From the NCBI GenBank assembly GCA_025201805.1, contig MU619335.1, positions 64,975 to 114,253 of the forward strand: a stretch of DNA of 49,279 nucleotides, read 5' to 3'. The stretch's first letter is position 1. Each line of letters begins with the position of its first letter. Below, one piece after another: positions 22,070-34,900 of the stretch. The stretch is from Parasitella parasitica (lineage: Eukaryota; Mucoromycota; Mucoromycetes; Mucorales; Mucoraceae). The translations under genes and the position numbers were made by a program. Below the pieces are notes generated by a model. It was not told the origin of the DNA. It did no database searches and saw only the letters and a list, made by a program, of their open reading frames with translations.

Positions 22070-24407
22070 TTACAGTTCAATCAAAGGAGCCTCTTCAACA
22101 TGTTGTTGCTGTCTATCTGAAGAAGTTTGTTGCGGATACTCGTGGCTTCCTGCGTTATACAAGACGCTGTCCTGATTGACGGTATACTGATGGCCATGAG
22201 TAGCTTGCATAGCTTGGGGGTGCTGATGTTGAACTTGAACAGGAGCGATTGCAGGCTGCGGTTGCTTTTGCTGGTTCACAGGTGGCCATACGTGCTGAGA
22301 CGGGTATGGATGGCTGGCATTTGGTATAGGTGCGATATACGGTTGTTGCGGTTGCTGTTGCGGTTGCTGTTGCGGTTGCTGTTGCGGTTGCTGTTGCGGT
22401 TGCGGATGCGGTTGCGGTTGCGGTTGCATATGCCCAATTACAGGTGTTGCTGTGAGTGGAGGTTGGGCATAAGCTTGCTGCACAGCAGGCGGTAATTGCT
22501 GAGGAAGAGGAAGGGAAATAGGTGTTTGTGGAAACAAAGGATACCCATTGGTAGGTTGAGCAGCTTGAGTGTAAGCAGGATATTGAGGAGGAGTTGGGTG
22601 GTTATAATAGGCCTGGTATGAAGACGTGCTCGTACGTTGAGCGGTATTAGCTAGCCTCTCTTCAATTAGTTTATCGTATGCCTTTACAGCTTGATTTAAT
22701 TTGGTGTGTAAATTAACGAATAGCTCTACACAAGAGATTTAGCGGCTTATTCCTTTTTTGTGCCAAACAAATTACCATGCTTCTGACTAGTATCGTTTAG
22801 TGTTTGAACAAGTTTGGGCTGAAGTGAACCAATTTGAGTGTAAAGCTTACTAATTTGCGTATCACCGGATATGTCATTTGCTGTTGATTGAACACGTTGC
22901 ATTAGCATAGAGAATAGCTGAATGTTTTCCATATCAATAGGAGACAATTCGTTGCTATTGTATTTTGGATAGTCTTTCTTGGCTGCTGATATTTTTATGT
23001 CTTCCAATGAAGCAGCTATAGCTGCTGCGATATTGGCGTCTTCTTCCTCTTCTTCTGCACTCTTTTTTGCGGCTGCCGGAGGCTCTCCCTTTCTCTCGTT
23101 GTTGTAAAAGCTAGTCGACTTCTGTTGCTGCTGAGATTCCTTCAAAGACATTTCAATGGCCTTTTTCATGTCATCCTCAAATCGGTCATCATTAAGAGCG
23201 GTGTTGCTACTATTTGTATTTGACGTAGTTGTCGTAGTTGTAGTGGTCAGTGCTTTGTTCTTAATAGAGGGTGTAAAGGTTGGAGTCAAAGATGAGGATA
23301 TAGAAGCTGGTGTCCCAAGCAAGTTTGGTACAGCATCCTTGTCAGCTATCTTGGCAAGCTTTACTTTGATATAGCATCCATCGCATACTCGAACAGAATC
23401 ATTAATACCGAGATGAGGCAAAGGAATGCTCTTTGATGAACATTGCTGGCAAAATGTGGAACCACATTGTCGGCAATGGTGCTATTTTTAAGGCAAAACA
23501 TACAAAAAAAATGGGGGGGGGGAGGGAAGAGAGGGAAGGGGCGAATGATGATATAGATTCAATACATGTGTTCAGACAAACATCCTCTCCAAAACTAACC
23601 TTTCTGGTCGTCAATGTAAAAGAAGTTCTGCATCGTTCGCAACAATCAGAGTCTGTCCATTCTGGTGCCTATTTGGGAGAAATGTGATTAGATATAAAAA
23701 AAAAGAGAATTGTGCCAACACACACATACCACTGCAGTTTCGAATAAGCTTGGATCGACCTTGTTAGTGATAGGTGGAAATGTGTATCCTTCAGCGCGTA
23801 GTAAGGTATAGGTATCTGAGATGTAACTAAGCGCAGGATTTCCTTTAGAAGCTATTCCCCACACTTGAATCAAAGACAATGCCTTTGTCTTTACATGACT
23901 ACTTCCAGCCTACGCAGTTAATACTGTTAGAAATGAAACGACGAGTTTCACGATAGACAAAAGTCTACATACAGGTGTCTTGATGATGTGTGTTACTTCC
24001 TCCATGAATTCTCGAGTCGCAACCTCTTTTACAAACGAACTGCCACTGTTTTTTACACAGGTGTCTACCAACTATCACACGAAAGTCTTGGCAATGAGAA
24101 TCGTAATGACTCTATACAAAAGTAGAGCAGCAGGGTCTTACCTCAAGCGTAGACATAACAACATTTGGGTTCTTGTGATTTAAGCGTTGTTTCAGCGAGC
24201 GCATCGCATCCTTTGCATTTACTTTCTTGCTTCTTATTTGGTCACTGATTTCAAGGTGAAGCGAAAGGTCAACTTGCCCAGCAGGCAATAACTCTGAAGT
24301 AGCTTTCTCTAATGCAGCATTAGCGCAAACTAATTTCCTTGAAGGTGTCGCAAATACTTACCAACGAGTTCATCGAGGCCATTTGATCCCCACCAAAACG
24401 ATCCCAT
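22070..24407 (-). CDS. VPS27: Vps27/HRS, ESCRT-0 subunit (VHS, FYVE, UIM)
   Basis: Endosomal sorting protein that binds PI3P and ubiquitinated cargo and recruits ESCRT-I. From the start at 24407 ([15 protein letters not shown]) a VHS domain runs through exons around 24330-23690 ([19 protein letters not shown] near its end). A FYVE finger follows, with CERC, RKHHCRQCG and VRVCDGC motifs. Two ubiquitin-interacting helices follow ([14 protein letters not shown] and [15 protein letters not shown]), then a GAT-like helical segment. The C-terminus is a Gln/Pro repeat tail (QPQQQ units at about 22340-22430) ending PLIEL, a clathrin-box motif at the very end, as in yeast Vps27. An intron near 23480-23600 carries a ten-G run. 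Confidence 0.93.
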
Positions 24408-27313
24408 TTTAAACAGTTTTTGTACGGTAGCGGAAAAGAAAAACGAGAAAAGGGAGGAGCACCAGACACTCTTTTCTTAGCCAGTGTTCGGCCAATCATG
24501 AGAATTTGCGATGCTCTATCCAGGTGAGCCGTGGTGTAGATTTTCGTCAAACAATAAACCATAATCATTGGTAGTAATCAGACCATCCAGCGTCATACGG
24601 TCATAGACATAGCTCAAATTTGAATGGCATTATAGATTGCGTTTGTAGAGCTTGAAAAAATCAGCAATTCAGAAACTAGACTTTTTTAGCAGATGTTTTT
24701 ATCAACTGCTCAATACAATTCTATCATCAAATCACGTACGACAGCCAATTAAAAAATACTCAACATATCGTAAACCAGGTGATATAGCAGCTATGAAGAC
24801 GTGAGGGGATTTAGTCTAGTGAACATGCAAGGTTATTTTTACTTGACTTTGTTTATTGACCGAAAGCACAAAAAATTTCGACTCAAACACTAGTTATCTT
24901 GCACCATTCTGTTTGTCTGCTACATGCTATGTTATGAAATACACAGTGATCGAGTAACCTCCATTTATCTTTGTAATATATTCATTTTTTTTTTTATAGT
25001 TGAGCATTTGTCCTTCTGTCATCATTCTTAGATTATTAAATACAACGTTGAATTCTATTAGATTTTTAAAAATGATACCTGAAAAGTAGCGTGTATGCTT
25101 TCCCAAAATTTAATTCGTGATGACTCTCAGTAATAATATGTGTAAAACCATGATATGCTAACGTACTCCTTCTAGTCTTTGTGTTTTAAGAGGGCTTTCA
25201 TCGGATGATGTCAATGCAACAACCTCATCCTGGACTCTGTTCCAAGCATATGTATACAAACATAACGATATTCTGCCTATGGAAAATGACAAACTTGTTT
25301 TCAACTGCTACTTTATGTTATACATCCAGCATGAAAACACTGCTCTGCTATCCTGCTAAATAGTAGGCGATCTGCTATAATTGATAACGCTCTTTTTTTG
25401 AATTTCAACAAAAATTTGCAGGTTAGCGATGGAGCAACTGGACAATATTTGACACAAATAAATATTATAGGGTTTCCAATAAACCAGCGAAAAAGCGATA
25501 CTTTGTTTTTTAGCGGTGAAATGTGATAGTTGTGTAGAATAAATATTTAAAATGCTCTATCAGGACGGTATATTACAGTTTTCAACTTTTACAGAATTGC
25601 CTGTACGGTGCTATTTCCAGTTTTTTTTATTGTATTAGGTTGTTGATAAATTTGACATCATTAGATGGAGGTTTACAAGGAATAATTTGATTCACGTTTT
25701 ACCTACAGTTAAATGATTGTTCATGACATTTGCTAAAGCTTCTGATAGCGTATTTCACCCTGTGATTAAACATTTTCTGCTAGTTGAATTGTGCATAATG
25801 TTTGGATCGAAAGGCAGGCCTATTTTGGACATCACAAAGTTGTCACTTCTACACTTTACACGATAAAACTGATTAGTCATTTTTTATTCCATGTTTTTCA
25901 GTAACTTTTAACGGAAAATGGAGCTGCGAGAAGGTGTGGCTTGATTAAGGTTTCGAAACACGCATGAACATAACAAATACGTAAACCACTTGTCTAGTGT
26001 ATCTCTGATTGATCAGGCATTGTTTGCTAGCATGAGATCGTTAGTTCCATTGCAAGGATCAAAATCTTCAAGTAATATAGATTTTGACATGCTATTTACA
26101 TGTATGCCGCCTAGATTTCAAAAGTTTGCATAAAGTAGCTGTAAATGGAAATTTTCTGTACGACGAAACTTCCATGGATATGTCGTAGTTCAAGACGGAC
26201 ATGATTTGCTTGCGCGAACTAGCAAGATCTGGATATGCTAAAAAAGGCGACTTTGCTATTTTGTCTTATCTCTATACAGACTTATTAACCAATGAAAAGG
26301 TCAATGCCATCAATGTATTTCGCATGGATCTTTAATAGATAAATTTTTGCAACGCTAGAAAACAACATTTTGTAATTTGAAAGTGTGCAGAATGCACATG
26401 GACCATGCTGATATTTCAGAACATGCAATATGCAAGAATTACAAATCAACGCCCCTTCTATGAATTTTGCTGTTTGCGGGGAAATTACTGTGTGTGAATT
26501 CTGGGCAATACCTGCGTAGCAGATTATACTATATCTGACCATTGTTTGGATGCACATAAACTGGGTTTCATATATACGTGTAGGACCTGTTCGTTGGATG
26601 GATGGTGTTTTACATGGACAATGGCTATATTATGAATATATAATTTCACATTTAGACACACTATTTACGAGAAGGTTCAAACTCATTGGAAACGTTGTAC
26701 TTCATTAATGCCTGCTACTTGTGTATGTGGAATGTGGTTGCACCTGAATGACCTAGTTTTTGGCCGCCAGCGGATCCAATTTTGATCTCACATGCTTCCC
26801 TATTCCTGGATTCCCTTTGCATATTCTTTTGTAACTGTGAGTTTATTGAAATGTCAAATGAGAAAAAAGAGAAGCTCGGAGAGATACCTATAAAAGGGCT
26901 TGATTATTAGGGAAAACGTATTACAGCGCGATTTAGCGCGTGAGAAGTGAGTGTCTTGATACTTGTTTTCCTCATATTCATTTTAGGGTTTCTTCTTTGT
27001 TCTACATATTGTGATCCAAAAGAGGAATGTTTGTGCTTGTGAGTATATTTCTGATTCTCGGTTGACACTTTTCTGTTTAAGGTTTATTCGCTAAATGATG
27101 ATATAAATTATAATATACATTTAGTGCTCTGAATCTTGTATACGTGGTCATTATAGTACCATAGCTAAAGATGTTCTCACCCCCCTCCCCCACTGTCTTT
27201 CGATTCTGGGATAGCCATGATTCGTTTTCATATAAATACAGGCTGTTTCGGGTTCCTTTCCTTCTATTCTTTTTTTTTATAATTGTAACATAGCTTCTAT
27301 CGATTCTATAGTC
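24408..27313. other. Long gene-free AT-rich region with MFS promoter at right end
   Basis: About 2.9 kb without a supportable gene. ORFs are short, and the one at 26285-26557 minus has no protein-like features. Near the right end, 26935-26955 contains a doubled AGCGCG separated by ATTT, and a TATAAAAG box lies near 26889. The proximal promoter of the first MFS gene is annotated separately. Confidence 0.5.
27231..27245 (+). promoter_or_regulatory. TATA-type promoter motif of MFS gene 1
   Basis: TATAAATACAGGCTG lies 69 bp before the ATG. It matches 13 of 15 positions of the equivalent site in front of the paralogue at 29745-29759. A C-rich block (27180-27192) lies just upstream. Confidence 0.5.
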
Positions 27314-28917
27314 ATGCCTACAATTGAAAAGCTTACGGATGACAAAGCTGCCAGCGTGTATAGCCACAATAAGGAAGGTGATCTGAGCAGCGATGATGAC
27401 ATTCGATCGGAACATCAAGCACCGTTTGTAAAGTCTGAAGCCGAAAAGAAGCTGGTTCGCAAGATTAACATGGCATTGATGCCGTTTGTTGGAGCTATTG
27501 TATTCATCCAGTTTGTGGATAAATCTACCCTGGGTATCTCTGCTGTATTGGGCATCATTGAAGACACTGGCTTGACTGGTAGTCAGTACAGTTGGCTTGG
27601 CTCTTTCTTCTATCTCGGTTTCATCTGCTTTCAGTTACCAAATAATTACTTTATCCAACGATTCCCCATCAGCAAATATCTTGGCACCCTGCTCGTTTTG
27701 TGGGGAATCACAATGGCTTGCACCTCTCTCTGTAACAATTTTGCTCAATTGGCATCCTTGCGTGTTTTGCTGGGTCTGTTTGAAGCTGGCACGTATCCAT
27801 GTCTATTGATCATTATCAACACTGTATATCGCCGTTGCGAACAATCCGCAGCATATGGTTTCCTTTGGTTCAGTAACGGCGCAGGAACGATGGTGGGTGC
27901 TTCTTGTGCATACGGTATTTCCTGGATCAACAATGCAAACGGGATTCATTCGTGGAGATGGCCTTATATCATTTGGGGGGCTCTGACAGTCTTGTTTGGT
28001 ATCATCACTTTCTTCTTCCTTCCTGATACACCACACTCGTTTATGTTCCGTCTCACAGAAGAAGAAAAGGCCATTGTCGAGGAGCGAACTCGCGATAATG
28101 CTGTTGTTCGTGTCTATGAAATCAAGATGCATCATATTTGGGAAGCTGTTAAGGAACCTCGTCTTTGGCTTCTTGCTTTTTCTACGTTGTGTAACAATCT
28201 CCATAATGGCGGCCTCGTTGTGTTCAGTACGATCCTTGTTAAGGCTTTTGGCTTCACTGTAAGTATTCCGCCGTCGTCTCTGTACATCACAATTTGCTAA
28301 TTCTCATGTGCATGTCTCTAGGGCCAAGAATCAATTCTGCTCCAAATCCCCAGCGGCTGCTCATCAGCATGCTTTGCTGCTCTTGCTGTAATCACAGCTC
28401 GTAAAAGTGGCCAGCTTTACCTTGGCGCCGCAGTTTCTACTGTCATCTCCTTGGTCGGTGTCATTTTACTCGCTGTTCTGCCAAACAGTGGCATCAAGCT
28501 CTTGGGTTATTTCCTAGCTTGGGCCATGAACGGAACCTGTAAGTATGCTTGCCTTACTTGCATGTGCCAGTATATTAACTATATTGATACGTAGCTGTAA
28601 TCTTGCTGACCATTGCTGGTTCAAATGTCACTGGATATACAAAGAAGATCTTTTATAACGCTGTCAACATGATTTTCTACACACTTGGTAACTTTATCGG
28701 CCCCCTCGTCATGCTCGAAAAGGAAGCTCCTACCTACAAGACTGGCATGATCATCTATTCCGTCGGAAACGCAGCAATCCTTGTGATGCTCTTCCTCGTC
28801 CGCCAGATCATGGCCAGAGAAAATAAGAAGAGATTGGCCAATCCTCCCGCCGAGAAATTGGACATAAAGGACGACTTGACCGACAAAGAGAATAGACATT
28901 TTATCTATAAACTGTAA
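27314..28917 (+). CDS. MFS transporter, Dal5-like anion:cation symporter, copy 1
   Basis: Plasma-membrane transporter of the allantoate permease/ACS branch of the major facilitator superfamily; substrate unknown. A charged cytosolic N-terminus leads into helix 1 (LMPFVGAIVFIQFVDKSTLG) and the typical GSQYSWLGSFFYLGFICFQL. These are followed by RVLLGLFEAGTYPC, the central loop PDTPHSFMFRLTEEEKAIVE, and later helices YLGAAVSTVISLVGVILLAV and FYTLGNFIGPLVML. The tail ends HFIYKL. Three exons: 27314-28259, about 28322-28541, and about 28594-28917; splice phases keep the frame. The neighbour at 29801 is a close tandem paralogue with the same exon structure. Confidence 0.92.
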
Positions 28918-29744
28918 TTTTAATATTCCCGTCTTATTCCAACATAATAAATAATTTTATTCCAAGCAAAATCTGGCATGTATCGTATTGCAAATGTGTT
29001 TAATTAAAGTGCACAATCAATGCAGTGAGTGCCACGACAATGTTGAACAAGCGAAGCCAAAGAAGGGCGGAGAAACACACTTTCACTTTGTGGGGAAGGT
29101 GTGGGGTACGACCACTCAGCTGCGGTTTGCAATGTGTGTGTGAATATTTGAGTTGCATATGTATGGCAAGAGACTTGCGTACTATGAGTCAACAGAGAGT
29201 AAAGATCATTATGGCAGAGATACGATGAATATTCGAGATTGGTGGGGTGATTTCATTGTCGATGTCTTCTATATATGCTTAGTAGATAGATATGATGTGT
29301 ATTTGCCTCTCCCTCTTGTTTTTCTTCCTTCCTTGCAAGACGCTCCTTTTTGATCTGCATATTTTTTTTTTTTTTTGATAAAAAGCCATACCTCGGGGAG
29401 ATGCCCAAACGCAGATTTCGCCTACAAGGGAAATCGTATTACTCTATCCTAATCCCCGTGAGAAGGCAAAAATGAGAAAGTGTCAAATTAAGACATTTCC
29501 TATTTAGCTACAGATGTAGAAAGAGAAAATGCATTTGTATAATTGTTTGAAAACCCTTGTGTTCGTGTGTATTTTAGTAGAACATAGTTAATTAGAGTTT
29601 TGCGGTTTAGTGTTACTCAAATAACCTCAATTGGGGTGGGGGGGCACTGGAACACTTTTGATGCGCTGTTGTCTCTGAATCATACAATGATAGACAAAGG
29701 TTCTTTAGTTGCTTAGGAAAGATCTCCTTTTTTTTTTTTTTGGC
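28918..29744. other. Intergenic between the MFS paralogues
   Basis: Spacer with a G-rich block (29634-29647), a T-run (29360-29376) and no supportable ORF. It includes the upstream promoter of MFS copy 2. Confidence 0.55.
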
Positions 29745-29759
29745 TATATAAACAGGCTG
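29745..29759 (+). promoter_or_regulatory. TATA-type promoter motif of MFS gene 2
   Basis: TATATAAACAGGCTG lies 42 bp before the ATG, near-identical to the site at 27231-27245, and preceded by a T-run. Confidence 0.5.
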
Positions 29760-29800
29760 ATTCTTATTGTCTTTCTTTCTCTGTACAAAACCATTTGTTC

Positions 29801-31430
29801 ATGACTGACACTCTTACACATCGCAATAACAACAAAGAGACGTTTGTGGACGACAAAGCTGCTAGTGTCTATAGCAGCAAAGGCGACCTTAGTGTGGATG
29901 AGCTGCCTGCAGACCCTCCAGCCGACTTTGTGAAAAGTGAAGCTGAAAAGAAACTGCTTCGCAAGATCAACTGGACATTACTCCCCTTTGTCGGGGCTAT
30001 TGTCTTTATACAGTTTGTCGACAAATCTACATTGAGCATCTCTGCTGTGCTTGGTATTGTCCAGGATACTGGCCTATCTGGCACTCAGTACAGTTGGCTC
30101 GGCTCCTTCTTCTATCTCGGTTTCGTCTGCTTCCAAATTCCAAACAACTACTTTATCCAAAAGTTTTCTATCAAAAAATACCTCGGCACACTCCTCTTTC
30201 TATGGGGTATCGTTATGGCTTGCACTTCTTTGTGTACAAACTTTGCTCAGCTGGCTGCCTGTCGAGTTTTGCTTGGCCTGTTTGAGGCCGGCACCTATCC
30301 TTGTCTTTTGATTATCATTAACACTGTCTATCGTCGATCCGAACAATCTGCTGCGTATGGTTTCCTCTGGCTGAGTAATGGCACTGGTACTATGGTCGGC
30401 TCTGCTTGCGCTTATGGTATCTCGTACATTAACAATGCAAACGGGATTCATTCCTGGAGATGGCCTTATATCATTTGGGGAGCCCTGACAGTCTTGTTTG
30501 GTATCATCACCTTCTTTTTCCTTCCAGATTCATCGCACTCATTCATGTTCCGTCTTACCGAGGAGGAGAAGGCAATTGTTGAAGAAAGATCCCGAGATAA
30601 TGCTGTTGTTCGTGTATACGAAGTCAAGAGACACCACATGTGGGAAGCTGTCAAGGAACCCAGACTCTGGCTCGTCTGCCTATCAACACTCTGCAACAAT
30701 CTCAGTACTGGTGGCCTTGTTGTATTTAGTACTATCTTGGTGCAAAACTTTGGCTTTAACGTACGTGCTGCTTGGATTTATGTCTACATGTTGCATCAGT
30801 CTGATTAACCCCCGTTTTTACTTTTATAGAGTCAAGAATCAATTCTAATGCAAATTCCATCTGGCGCTGTTTCTGCTTTCTTTGCTCTTCTTGCTGTGTT
30901 TGTAGCTCGTAAATCAGGCCAACTGTATCTTGGTGCAGCCGTCTCCACTACGATCTCTTTGGTCGGCGTCATTTTGCTAGCTGCATTACCCAACAGCAGC
31001 ATAAAACTCTTGGGCTATTTCCTCGCATGGGCCATGAATGGATCGTAATGTCACTATTCTTCAATTTTGATCATTTCCTAACTATCATTTTTTTTTTTTG
31101 CCAAATAGTGCTGTCATCCTCTTGACAATCGTAGGTGCCAATGTCACTGGCTACACAAAAAAGCTCTTTTACAATGCTGCGAATATGATCTTTTACACAC
31201 TGGGTAACTTTATAGGCCCCTTGATTATGCTGGATAGTGAGAAGCCTACGTATAAAACCGGCATGATTATCTATTGCGTAGCCAATGCTGCAATACTCAT
31301 CATGCTGTTTGTCGTTCGTCAAATAATGGCTCGAGAAAATAAGAAGAGATTGGCCAATCCTGCTGCTGCTGTCGACTCCAAGGAGGATTTAACTGATCAA
31401 GAAAACAAGACATTCATTTACAAATTGTAG
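29801..31430 (+). CDS. MFS transporter, Dal5-like anion:cation symporter, copy 2
   Basis: Paralogue of the gene at 27314. I use the ATG at 29801 (MTDTLTHRNN), since the longer upstream reading begins with TTG. The DDKAASVYS and FVKSEAEKKL leader blocks, SQESILMQIPSGA after the first intron, and the FIYKL end are shared with copy 1. Most differences are conservative, with more divergence in the first ~45 residues and the last loop. Exons are about 29801-30760, 30830-31047 and 31109-31430, with introns at the same positions as copy 1, which shows duplication of a complete gene. Substrate unknown; different promoters' spacing and N-termini could indicate different regulation. Confidence 0.92.
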
Positions 31431-31915
31431 TAGTCTTGCAACACATTTTTCTCTCAACCTATATCTAATAATATCTTTGTAACACTACCATGTAAAACTA
31501 TATAAAGTATATAATGTTTTTTTTCCAACATATATTTACCATATTTGAAATGTAAGAGTGCGCTCGGTGTGCGACCATGGATTGATTGGGGGGGGGCTTT
31601 TTTTTTAACATTGCTCTGTAATACCGTATCCTCATCAAAAATCGAGGTTCTTTATTGCACAAGTTTTCTGTTTCCGTTATGATTGCTTGAACGAGTACAT
31701 ATTTGTGTGCTTTCTTATTTAGTTGCAAGTTCACCAGAGGAGTCATATATAAACGATTGCTTGAGGCTGTTGCGCACATATTAGTGTATAAGCTGCAGAT
31801 TATGCAATAACGGTATTGTGTCTGACGTGACTGATAGTGTCGCGCGAGCTCGTACAAACGAGGTTCAGCAGTGTGATCAGCCCGTCCTCTTCTCTTGATA
31901 ACTACTTGCAATAAA
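31431..31915. other. Intergenic between MFS copy 2 and TOP3B
   Basis: No supportable gene. A G8/T-run junction at about 31588-31605 and a minus-strand ORF of low-complexity character are present. Confidence 0.5.
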
Positions 31916-34900
31916 ATGTTTCCATGCAAAGTCCTCATGGTAGTGTCTTTTTCAAGTTTTATATCAGCAAATGAACCCCACTAATGTATAATTGAAGGTG
32001 GCTGAAAAGCCCTCATTAGCCGAGTCTCTCAGTCGATTGCTGGCTCCAGGCGGACAGGTAAATGACAACTGCTTATATTATGACAATTTCTTCAGTTGCC
32101 AACGATCATATTCAGTACTCCACCCATAAAAACACTACCCCCGTGCATGAATGGAAAGGTACTTTTCGAAACGAACCAGCAGAATTCCACTTTACGTCTG
32201 TCACTGGACATGTATACAGCCTAGACTTTACAAAAGAGTTCAATTCCTGGGACATTGACCCTTTGAAACTGTTTGAGGCCAAGACGGTTAAATCAGAATC
32301 AAATCCTAAAATGCGCTTGGGCCATCATTTACAATCAGCTGCCAAGGGAATAGACTACTTGGTGTTATGGCTGGATTGCGACAGAGAGGGCGAGAATATC
32401 TGCTTTGAAGTGATTGAAAACTGCTTACCGTCCATGAAACACCCTCAGCATGGTGGTAAAATGAAGAATGTATTGAGAGCCAAGTTTTCAGGTACGGGCC
32501 ATCAGCGACACAGATGAATTACAGAGCGCAAGCTTATATAGTCGTGTTTGTAGCCATTACCAAGGAGGATGTTCGTCGAGCCATGGATAATCTGAGCGTG
32601 CCTAATGAAAACGAGGCAAGAGGTACTGTCCTCGAATGCAAAAACAAGCCCTGACATACTCTAACAACAAGCTAATGCAAACATGTTTTCGTTATAGCTG
32701 TGGATGCTCGTCAGGAGCTTGATTTAAAGGTTGGTGTTGCCTTTACTCGATTCCAGACGCGCTTCTTTCAAGGCAAGTACGGCGACTTGGACTCAACTGT
32801 CATCAGCTACGGCCCATGCCAAACTCCAACTCTTTCGTTTTGCGTTGAGAGACATGATCGCATCCAGGGGTTTCAACCAGAGCCTTTTTGGTCTGTTTCG
32901 ACAACAGTTACCAAGTCTGATATTCCCATCAGACTATCTTGGCTTCGAGAGCGAGTATTTGACAGACAAGTGGGCACCATGTTTGCCAATATCGTCAGCG
33001 ATGCCAAATCATCAGGCGCAAAGTAAAGTAGATGCAATGTAATGTTACTGTGGTGGTTACTTACAAGACTGTGGATGTCTCGTAGGGTTTTGAGGATAAA
33101 TGTCCAGAAAAAGTCAAAATCCAGACCTCATGCGTTGAATACTGTAGGCTTTGCAATATCCCATGCATAAATCTCCATTCAAATTGATTCAATAATGTAG
33201 GTAGAAATGCTCAAACATTGCTCTTCCGGCCTTGGTATTAGCCCAAACGAATGTGTACGTATATTCCTACCTGTGCAAATAGCGGAAAAAAAAAAAGTCG
33301 CTCACCGACTCCAACTGATAGATGAGTATAGCAGAACGTCTATACACGCAAGGTTATATCTCATATCCTCGTACCGAGACATCCAAGTACCCTGAGAGCT
33401 TTGATCTAAACAGCGTGCTTCGAGAGCAGTCGGATCATCCAGATTGGGGCCATTTCTGCACGGATTTATTGAGTCATGGCTATGAAAGACCCTCAGGCGG
33501 AACTGACAGTGGAGACCATCCCCCAATGTAAGAGGCAAACACTGTGCACACCGATTTCCTTGTTCCGCTAACGTACATACAATTGGATTAGCACACCCAC
33601 ATGTCTCGCTCGAGAAGGGGAATTGGGAGGGGATTCGTGGAGATTATACGACTTTATCGTCCGCACATTCATTGGCTCTATCAGCCCTGGGTTGAAATAT
33701 ACGACAACAAATGTCATATTTGGTATCGGTAACGAAGAGTTTGAATGCAAAGGAACCAAGGTCACCTCGCCTGGATTCGCGTCTGTTATGCATTGGATAA
33801 CAAAATCGGATGAATATATTCCTGACTTCAAACAAGGAGAGGTTTTGACGATTGCATCTGTGAATTTGACAGAAGGAAAGACGAGTCCTCCGGATTACCT
33901 GACGGAGGCTGAGCTGATTGGACTGATGGAGCATAATGGTATTGGAACTGATGCTTCGATTCCTACCCACATCAACAATATTTGCCAGCGAAATTATGTA
34001 CAAGTGTCTGGGGCAGGGAGAAAGCTCATACCTACAAACCTTGGCATTGTGCTGATTCATGGGTAAGTGAAAATTCTATTTAGTGGTGAAATGTATATGC
34101 ATGTGGATTAATCACGCTGTATAGCTACCGTACGTAAACAAGACAGGAAATTCGGTTCAAGTGATACTAAACACTGAATATAGAAAAGATTGATCCTGAA
34201 CTTTCATTGCCCACAATGAGATCTGATGTCGAACAACAGCTGAACCTTATTGCTTCAGGTAAAGCTGCGCACGGCGATGTTCTGCAATACTTTTTGAAAA
34301 TGTTTGCCAAAAAGTTTGCATATTTCACAAAGCAGATTGAGGCCATGGACGAACTTTTCGAAGCCACCTTTTCCCCTCTTGCTGCGACTGGCAGACCGTT
34401 ATCCAAGTGTGGTAAATGTAAAAGGTGAGCACATGGAACAGGCTTGTTGCAACGCTTGGCTGACTGTTGTGGGAAATCAGATACATGAAATACATTTCAT
34501 TAAAGCCCAATCGACTCCATTGCAGCACTTGCGATGAGACATACTCTCTCCCCCTCAATGGTCATATCAAGCTATACAAGGAGCTTCGATGCGTAAGCAT
34601 ATATATAGTCGAGGACTTTATGATCCCATCTAATGTGCTTTTGTAGCCCCTAGATGATTTCGAGCTGGTTCTATACTCTACTGGTTCAAAGGGCACTGGA
34701 TATCCCATCTGTCCTTGTTGCTATAACAACCCGCCCTTTGAAAGCTTTAAAAAAGGTAATGATCGGTAATGCGAGATAATAATGTGTGTTTCTCAATCGT
34801 TGTAGGAATGGCTTGCAATCATTGTCCTCATCCCACATGTCCTCATTCCATGGTAACAAACGCCATATGTCCATGTCCTGAGTTGGAGAGCGAAACTGAT

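Noticed and set aside
26285-26557. 90-codon minus-strand ORF in the gene desert
   Set aside because: No conserved-looking block, no splice context, isolated.
31498-31938. 146-codon minus-strand ORF upstream of TOP3B
   Set aside because: Low-complexity stretch with a poly-Pro/Lys segment from a G-run/T-run; overlaps the TOP3B promoter and start.
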